A stretch of 64,000 nucleotides of DNA from positions 1 to 64,000 of the forward strand of contig JAZQBG010000023.1 in assembly GCA_045545595.1 (NCBI GenBank). Direction: 5' to 3'. The notes under the pieces were generated by a model that saw only the letters and a program-made list of their open reading frames with translations, was not told where the DNA came from and ran no database searches. Source of the stretch: SIG205 sp045545595. Lineage in GTDB: Bacteria; Bacillota_I; Bacilli_A; RF39; UBA660. Every line of letters begins with the position of its first letter. Within the stretch, counting starts at the first letter, position 1. The translations under genes were made by a program, and so were the position numbers. Shown here piece by piece: positions 58,702-64,000 of the stretch.

Positions 58702-59430
58702 CTAAACAAAGTTTTTAATAATTGCGATAGTTCTATTTCTATCTTCTAAATATGCATAATGTGTGCATCCTGGATATATGATTAGTGCACTATCATCGAT
58801 ATATTTTTCGTATTGTTTCATTTCATCAAGCGGAACTGCTGTATCGAATTCTCCAGCAATTAATATTGTAGAAGCATTAATTTTTTTTACATATTCAGTT
58901 AAATCTTCATTTACCGTTTTAACTAGAGTATCTCTCATTACAGGAGTAGCGTTTCTATAATCAACCGAACCAATATGGCTTTTTGCAAATTCTTCTAATG
59001 CACTAAGCCCTGGAACTTTTTTAAGTACCTTTAACATTTTTGTTTTAATTGATTGCTTTTTAATTCTTTTAATGAACGGACTACTAAGTAAAACTAATTT
59101 TTCAGTTTGTTCTAAGGCGGAATATATTATTGATATTCTACCTCCAAATGAGTGTCCAATCATTGTTGGATTTTTTACTTTTAGTCTAACTAATAGTTCT
59201 TTTACACATTCATAGTAATCATATAGGTCAAATGATTCTTTAGGTTCCTCGCTTTTACCAAATCCAGGCAAATCAATTATTGTTATATGATATTTATCTT
59301 GTAATCCATCACCAATGGGTTTCATCATCCCAATATTTTGACCCCACCCATGTAGCAATACTATTTCTTTTCCTTTTTTATTTCCATATTGTATATAGTT
59401 AATATTACATTCTTTAATACGTTCTATCAT
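58702..59430 (-). CDS. alpha/beta hydrolase
   Basis: 242 residues with oxyanion motif LLHGWGQN, DLPGFGKS, nucleophile elbow IGHSFGGRIS (Ser), Asp in ILIAGEFDTAVPL and His in PGCTHYAYLED. A soluble alpha/beta hydrolase of unknown substrate. It lies 9 bases upstream of the Mur-ligase-like gene, so it is the first gene of a three-gene operon with it and ddl copy 2. ATG at 59430 after GGTGA. Confidence 0.88.
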   Translation of the reverse strand: MIERIKECNINYIQYGNKKGKEIVLLHGWGQNIGMMKPIGDGLQDKYHITIIDLPGFGKSEEPKESFDLYDYYECVKELLVRLKVKNPTMIGHSFGGRISIIYSALEQTEKLVLLSSPFIKRIKKQSIKTKMLKVLKKVPGLSALEEFAKSHIGSVDYRNATPVMRDTLVKTVNEDLTEYVKKINASTILIAGEFDTAVPLDEMKQYEKYIDDSALIIYPGCTHYAYLEDRNRTIAIIKNFV

Positions 59431-59506
59431 TTCATTCACCATCTTAATTATATCTTTTTTTATATATTTTTACAATTATTAATAGAAAATATATGAATAA
59501 TTGTGT

Positions 59507-59537
59507 AAAAAAGACAGAATTAGTAATTCTATCTTTT
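59507..59537. terminator. terminator-like hairpin
   Basis: AAAAAGACAGAATT and AATTCTATCTTTTT, between the divergent hydrolase and ORF6N genes. It may end upstream transcription on either strand. Confidence 0.55.
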
Positions 59538-59630
59538 TAATTTTATTTACAATTAATATTATTGAAATATGAATTCACTACACATCCAAATTGTTGTCTA
59601 AAATTTATATGTAAAACTTATTAAAATATA

Positions 59631-59659
59631 TTGCGCACAAAACATTTGTTTGATATAAT
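59631..59659 (+). promoter_or_regulatory. promoter of the ORF6N-PLD gene
   Basis: TTGCGC, 17-bp spacer, TATAAT with TGA before the -10. Confidence 0.6.
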
Positions 59660-59684
59660 TTCATTAATAATTCAGGAGGGACTT

Positions 59685-60551
59685 ATGTTAGAAACGCAAG
59701 AAAAAGAAAATGTAAATATTGTTAATATGATTTATGAAGTAAGAGGGAAACAAGTGATGTTAGATAGTGATGTTGCTATGCTTTTTGGTTATGAGACAAA
59801 AGATTTAAATAGAAATGTTAAAAACAATTTAAATCGTTTTCCAGAAAATTATTGTTTCCAATTAACAGAAGAAGAATATAGTTCTTTAAGGTGCAAATTT
59901 TTCACCTTAAAGAATAGCAGAGGTCAACATAGAAAATATTTGCCTTATGTTTTTACAGAATATGGTATCACGATGCTTGCCGGAATATTAAAAAGCGATG
60001 TTGCAGTTACTGCAAGTTTAAAAATTGTCGATACTTTTATATCAATGAGAAGATATATTTCATCTAATCTTTTAGAACAGAATTATATTAGTAATCAAGT
60101 AATTAAGAACACAAAAGATATCAAATTACTTCAGGAATCATTTAAACAGTTTGACAAGAAAAAGGAACTAAATGATATATTCTTTGAAGGTGAGATATAT
60201 GATGCTTATTCACTGCTCATTGACATATTAAATAACGCTACTAAAAATATTATAATTATTGATAATTATATTGATAAAAAGTTTCTAGATGTTTGTTCTA
60301 AAATAAATAAAGACATTATAATTTATACATGTAAAATTGATAAAACAGATATTGAAAAATATAATAAACAATATAATAATATAAAAGTAAGAATATCTAA
60401 TGAATTTCATGATAGATTTATAATATTAGATAATAAAATATTGTATCATTCTGGAGCAAGTTTTAAAGATCTAGGTAAGAAATGTTTTTGTATAAGTAAA
60501 ATAGAAAACAATAAAATACTTAGTGAACTATTAAAAATAGTAAATCCATAA
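59685..60551 (+). CDS. ORF6N-domain DNA-binding protein with PLD-like C-terminus
   Basis: 288 residues. ORF6N domain at residues ~10-130 (IVNMIYEVRGKQVMLDSDVAMLFGYETKDLNRNVKNNLNRFPENYCFQLTEEEY, YVFTEYGITMLAGILKSDVAVTASLKIVDTFISMRRY), a helical linker, then a domain with a phospholipase-D-like half motif (VRISNEFHDRFIILDNKILYHSGASFKDLGKKCF). ORF6N domains occur in phage antirepressors; the PLD-like part may cut nucleic acid. It is the intact paralogue of the frameshifted gene at 25449-26307. AGGAGGGACTT precedes the ATG. Standalone gene with own promoter and terminator. Confidence 0.85.
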   Translation: MLETQEKENVNIVNMIYEVRGKQVMLDSDVAMLFGYETKDLNRNVKNNLNRFPENYCFQLTEEEYSSLRCKFFTLKNSRGQHRKYLPYVFTEYGITMLAGILKSDVAVTASLKIVDTFISMRRYISSNLLEQNYISNQVIKNTKDIKLLQESFKQFDKKKELNDIFFEGEIYDAYSLLIDILNNATKNIIIIDNYIDKKFLDVCSKINKDIIIYTCKIDKTDIEKYNKQYNNIKVRISNEFHDRFIILDNKILYHSGASFKDLGKKCFCISKIENNKILSELLKIVNP

Positions 60552-60552
60552 A

Positions 60553-60586
60553 TAAACACTCTATTTTGATAGAGTGTTTTATTTAT
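60553..60586. terminator. bidirectional terminator
   Basis: AAACACTCTA and TAGAGTGTTT with T-rich flanks, between the ORF6N gene and mtnN. Confidence 0.85.
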
Positions 60587-60607
60587 GTGAAGAATTAATA
60601 ATCTCGT

Positions 60608-61297
60608 CTATAATTTTTCTAATATTCTATTTACAAATTTTGCGACATTTTTACTGCTAATATTTAAAAACTCTTCATAAGTTATTACATTGTTATTATT
60701 TGGCACATCAGAAATACTTCTTATTATTACAAATGGTATATGACTTAAATAACATACTTGAGCGATGCTTGCACCTTCCATTTCTACACATAAGGCATTA
60801 AATTTACTTCTTATCTTTTCACTCATCCATTTTTCAGTACAAAATATGTCACCAGATGCTATTGTACCAGTTTTTAAGTTAAATACGTTATCCTCATTAC
60901 ATGAATTAGCAATATTAACTAAATATTTATCACTTTCAACGTAAACACCCACATTAGGGACATATCCTTTTTCATGGTTAAATGCCGTAATATCAAAGTC
61001 ATGTTGAACTAATTTTTCTCCAATTACTATATCACATACATTTAAATCTTCAGCGATACCACCAGCTACTCCAATATTAAAAATATAATCTACTTTCATA
61101 TTATCAATTAATATTTGCGTACATCTTGCAGCATTTACTTTACCAACACCAGATTCTACTAATATACAGTAATTATTATGTATAGTTCCCTCATAAAACT
61201 TTAAATCAAATATATTATATTCATTTTTCAGTTCTAAATATTTTAATAATTCATCTAATTCCTCTTTCATCGCAAAAATTATACCAATTTTATTCAT
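60608..61297 (-). CDS. mtnN: 5'-methylthioadenosine/S-adenosylhomocysteine nucleosidase
   Basis: Cleaves adenine from MTA and SAH for methyl-cycle salvage. IGIIFAMKEELDELLKYL, VESGVGKVNAARCTQILID, FNIGVAGGI, DIVIGEKLVQHDFD, TGTIASGDIFC, CVEMEGASIAQVCYLSHIPFVIIRSISD with the catalytic Glu and Asp. 229 residues. Confidence 0.96.
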   Translation of the reverse strand: MNKIGIIFAMKEELDELLKYLELKNEYNIFDLKFYEGTIHNNYCILVESGVGKVNAARCTQILIDNMKVDYIFNIGVAGGIAEDLNVCDIVIGEKLVQHDFDITAFNHEKGYVPNVGVYVESDKYLVNIANSCNEDNVFNLKTGTIASGDIFCTEKWMSEKIRSKFNALCVEMEGASIAQVCYLSHIPFVIIRSISDVPNNNNVITYEEFLNISSKNVAKFVNRILEKL

Positions 61298-61348
61298 AAT
61301 TCACCACTCACTCATTAATTTCAACAACAATATTATAACATTTAATAT

Positions 61349-61382
61349 TTAAAAGGACTAGTATATTTATACTAATCCTTAG
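61349..61382 (-). terminator. terminator of the exported-protein operon
   Basis: On the - strand AAGGATTAGTATA and TATACTAGTCCTT stem followed by TTAAAT; overlaps the end of the 61372 gene. Confidence 0.75.
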
Positions 61383-61770
61383 TTTCTAAAATTCCATCTA
61401 TTTTATTTATGATATCAAATTGTTCACCAGTAAAACTAAATACATTTGATTTTGAACTTACACTTAAACTTACTTTTGGCGGTTGTTCAACTACATCATA
61501 TATTTTTATATTATATGTTTTACCCATACTAGCGCTTTCTGCATATCTTCTAATAAAATTTTCAGCAAATTTATCTTTGTTAATTGCGATAATACCTGTT
61601 TGACGGTAATACGCGATATCTACTGCATCTATCATAGCAGCTTCTGTAACTTCTTTTACTAAATAATAATTTTGGTCATTGGTATTAGTAACATCGTTAA
61701 ATAGTAGAATAACTGCTAGAGTGAATACCCCAAGAATAATTATCAAATATCCCCAAAATGACTCTTTCAC
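61372..61770 (-). CDS. small membrane-anchored protein (DUF5411-like)
   Basis: 132 residues: N-terminal membrane segment (SFWGYLIIILGVFTLAVILLF) then an outer domain (LVKEVTEAAMIDAVDIAYYRQTGIIAINKDKFAENFIRRYAESASMGKTYNIKIYDVVEQPPKVSLSV). The length and layout suggest a TadE-pseudopilin-like or DUF5411 protein, from memory. Its start overlaps the stop of the large Cys-rich gene by 4 bases, so they are coupled. Confidence 0.6.
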   Translation of the reverse strand: MKESFWGYLIIILGVFTLAVILLFNDVTNTNDQNYYLVKEVTEAAMIDAVDIAYYRQTGIIAINKDKFAENFIRRYAESASMGKTYNIKIYDVVEQPPKVSLSVSSKSNVFSFTGEQFDIINKIDGILETKD

Positions 61771-64000
61771 TCAAAATCACCTACTTTGTTTTGTCTTTCA
61801 GTATCAGAAATTTTAGATAACTTACTGTTCCAGTCTATTTTATCACAAATATCATTATTATAGCATGAAGTACCACCAATACCACTTAAGAAGTTACTAG
61901 TAGAGCTTAAGAGGTTACCGGTTGTAGAATCTACATTATTGAAAGCATAATTAGTCATATTTTGCCAACCATAATCATAGTGTATACTCTTATTATATTT
62001 TTTTATTTGGTTAATTAAATCAGCATCTAGAGTTACTTCATACATCGGTTCTTCGATATATACACTATCACCTTTTTCATCACTTACACTTCCATAACTG
62101 TCGTTTTCACCTGAATGAGTTATATATCTATATTCATCATCAATGTAGTAATCTCTCCAATTTTTACCCGGAGTTCTTCCATTAGGGAATGGATCAAATA
62201 ACGATATTTGTCTAAAGTAGAAACCACGTCCATTAGTTGTAGTGTCATTATCATCTGAACACGGAAATTCATTAGGTGAACAATCAACTATACCATTATT
62301 ATAAAATTTATTTACGACACCATATTGGCAAGAAAACCCATCAGTAGTAGTGTTTAAACGACCAGTTACACCACCATTACTTACCGTAATATTAAAATCA
62401 TATACACCAGTTTCAGTTGTTGTTTCAGTATAAAATCTATTGTAACCATCCAAATATTCTTTTTTGTCTGTTGTTACATCTGTAACGACACTAGTATCTA
62501 GTTTTGAAATAAACTTATCTTTGAAGTTTATCGAATAATTGTAGATATATTCTTTTGATAGTGGAACCATAATTGAATAAGTTTTTTTTACACAACCATA
62601 TATTGTCGGCCAATCCATGGCTTCAAAATATAATTCTACACGTGAGCCATCAATAGGAGTGTTTGGTACGAAAGTATTATCAACTAATGTGTAATAATCC
62701 TCTTTAGCAATGGAGTTAAATTTATAAGTATTATTGCTAGTCAGAAAATTTTTAATACCTACATCAAAACTTCTTGAATTATATATTGAAGAATTTAATT
62801 GTTGCGCAATAGTATTATAATAATAATTTTCTGCATTTGTTTTAGCTATAGTATAATTTTGACACCCAAAATCGATTGGATTAGTTTTACTAGAACCAAC
62901 ACCGTTATAAGTACGAGTCACTGTATGTTGTACATCTATTTTATAGTCTAATCCAGTACCTGATTTTATAATGTTTTCATTTTTTTTCATAACATCAAGT
63001 GGTGTATAATTAGTAAATGTTACTTTTTCTGTAATAACGGTATCACCATCTGTTACACCAGTAGGAGTATTTGCAATTATTGTATTAGCATTTGGCGAAT
63101 CTTTACAGGATAAGTTAGTTTTCCATGTTGTTGGACCAATTTTACATTTTTCTGAATATCCTGATTCACTTCCGTATAATCCACAACAACATGCAGTATT
63201 CTTTTCAAAATAATCAGAATTATAACATTGATTTGATTCATCAGAACAAACAGGATTTGTTTTTTCACATCTGTATGAACCGTCTTCATTGTATGCTAAA
63301 CTATTTTCTGGATATTTCAAACAACATGATGATGGTGTGTCAGTATCCTCATCATAATTATAATCTTCTCGTGTGTCACATGTAGGACATATTCCACTAG
63401 GTCCTATTATGTTTGTTTCATAATCAAAAGTTGATGGTGAATAGTATTTAAATGTAGGAAGTTTTATCGCATCGGAATTCATATAATATTCATATTCGGT
63501 TTCTTTACAACAAAAATCTAAATATTTAATATTTTGATTCTTAATCAGTTCTGTATTTTGGCAACATGTTTCATATAAAACTTCATATCCTTTTGTTGTA
63601 TCACAACACATTCCTGGATTAGAATATGCATATTCTTTAGCAGTTTGAATTTGCACACCACTTTCACTATATACTCCGTCAGCACATGGATCTAATTCTT
63701 TTCTTTTTATTAGTATTGGTGAGTCTCCCCAAGGTTTTACCCAAACAGCATATGCACCTGCTTTATTACCAGAATTTAGGTCATCCCATACACGTCCACA
63801 ATTTGATCCATTATGCGAAGAAAACTCTAATTGATATTTATAAAATGTTGCTCCACCTTGAGTTCTTAATTCATCTTTGCCCCATACATTATATTTGTAC
63901 TCAGGTGTAAAATAACATCCACCTTCTATTCCTCCTAACGTAGTACCACCTATTGACCAATCCATATTTTTAAAATTTCCAGGCATAGCGTTGTTTGCTA
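61767..64000 (-). CDS. large cysteine-rich exported protein, 5' end outside window
   Basis: The frame is open beyond the ATG at 63986 to the window edge (A-N-N-A before M-P-G-N), so this is a C-terminal part of at least 743 residues. Residues ~120-300 hold a striking Cys-rich region with repeated CC and CCC (PGMCCDTTKGYEVLYETCC, YLDFCCKETEYEY, GICPTCDTRED, PSSCCLKYPENSLAYN, NPVCSDESNQCYN, NTACCCGLYGSES). Tyr/Asn-rich beta regions follow, and two more Cys near the end (GGTSCYNNDICDKIDW). No known domain. Spacing suggests four or five small disulfide modules. It is coupled to the membrane protein gene downstream and is probably a surface assembly component. Confidence 0.7.
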   Translation of the reverse strand, partial: ANNAMPGNFKNMDWSIGGTTLGGIEGGCYFTPEYKYNVWGKDELRTQGGATFYKYQLEFSSHNGSNCGRVWDDLNSGNKAGAYAVWVKPWGDSPILIKRKELDPCADGVYSESGVQIQTAKEYAYSNPGMCCDTTKGYEVLYETCCQNTELIKNQNIKYLDFCCKETEYEYYMNSDAIKLPTFKYYSPSTFDYETNIIGPSGICPTCDTREDYNYDEDTDTPSSCCLKYPENSLAYNEDGSYRCEKTNPVCSDESNQCYNSDYFEKNTACCCGLYGSESGYSEKCKIGPTTWKTNLSCKDSPNANTIIANTPTGVTDGDTVITEKVTFTNYTPLDVMKKNENIIKSGTGLDYKIDVQHTVTRTYNGVGSSKTNPIDFGCQNYTIAKTNAENYYYNTIAQQLNSSIYNSRSFDVGIKNFLTSNNTYKFNSIAKEDYYTLVDNTFVPNTPIDGSRVELYFEAMDWPTIYGCVKKTYSIMVPLSKEYIYNYSINFKDKFISKLDTSVVTDVTTDKKEYLDGYNRFYTETTTETGVYDFNITVSNGGVTGRLNTTTDGFSCQYGVVNKFYNNGIVDCSPNEFPCSDDNDTTTNGRGFYFRQISLFDPFPNGRTPGKNWRDYYIDDEYRYITHSGENDSYGSVSDEKGDSVYIEEPMYEVTLDADLINQIKKYNKSIHYDYGWQNMTNYAFNNVDSTTGNLLSSTSNFLSGIGGTSCYNNDICDKIDWNSKLSKISDTERQNKVGDFE

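Noticed and set aside
63077..63910. Small ORFs on both strands within the Cys-rich gene
   Set aside because: They overlap the long coding frame, have no binding sites and look like shadows.
1..64000. Mycoplasma-type genetic code (TGA as Trp)
   Set aside because: Trp is coded by TGG throughout and TGA ends dinD and comEA at the expected place.

Overview
The window comes from a very AT-rich, low-GC Bacillota (Firmicutes) chromosome, most likely an uncultured gut member of the Bacilli/Erysipelotrichia-like part of the phylum. The evidence is the conserved Bacillota gene order (rodZ-like–pgsA–recA, rnpB next to gpsB, rimM–trmD–rplS, xseA–xseB), class B RNase P RNA, Shine-Dalgarno sites of the AGGAGGTGAT type, sporulation-family proteins (SpoIIP, SpoIIM, SpoIVB), a dockerin/InlB-repeat surface protein, and TGA used as stop with Trp coded by TGG (so not mycoplasma code 4). 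Genes run almost entirely on the + strand up to about 20.2 kb and on the - strand from there to the end.

Region 1 (1-20.2 kb, + strand): the end of an LRR surface protein, spoIIP, dusB, comEA-comEC, an ABC-F ATPase, pepT, a MazG-like gene, xerD, a first ddl-murF pair and a DUF2726 protein. It is interrupted by accessory DNA. A 1.7-kb cassette carrying a transglutaminase-like protein is bracketed by a 115-bp near-perfect direct repeat of the dusB 3' end. A DUF1016 nuclease plus a putative ADP-ribosyltransferase are bracketed by a second copy of the comEC 3' end and followed by dinD. An ORF fuses the start of an IS256-type transposase to the tail of a Rpn-type nuclease.

Region 2 (20.3-32.8 kb): a phage-repressor-like DNA-binding protein, mnmA, a HEITH peptidase, spoIIM, a 28-aa membrane peptide, spoIVB, then a complete type III toxin-antitoxin locus. 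In that locus a consensus promoter, three 36-nt tandem repeats encoding ToxI RNA and a leaky terminator precede toxN and a frameshifted ORF6N gene. xseA/xseB, two secreted repeat proteins and a double-HTH regulator follow.

Region 3 (32.8-54.7 kb, - strand): a dense housekeeping block with nusB, tgt, rluD-like, lspA, rhomboid protease, recA with a LexA/DinR-like box, pgsA, rodZ-like, rnpB, gpsB, lepB, rplS, trmD, rimM, a TrmH-family methyltransferase, queH, cysE, PAP2 phosphatase, tRNA-Met, folD, glyA, a pilin-like gene, ysxC, nrnA and ackA. Region 4 (54.8-64 kb): a Rpn-family nuclease, a second ddl/Mur-ligase pair whose Mur ligase has a membrane domain in place of the usual substrate domain, an alpha/beta hydrolase, an intact ORF6N-PLD gene, mtnN and part of a large cysteine-rich exported protein.

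The most interesting material lies between or beside these genes. Two unlinked paralogous loci (2.5-2.85 kb and 47.8-48.1 kb) each encode a 27-29-aa hydrophobic peptide starting M(K/N)KKD, face a convergent antisense RNA with its own promoter and terminator, and keep a 5'UTR-to-3'UTR pairing by different sequences. They look like a type I toxin-antitoxin family that I cannot match to a described one. Together with ToxIN and the two tail-duplication cassettes they suggest a genome that gains and loses small defence or stabilisation modules.
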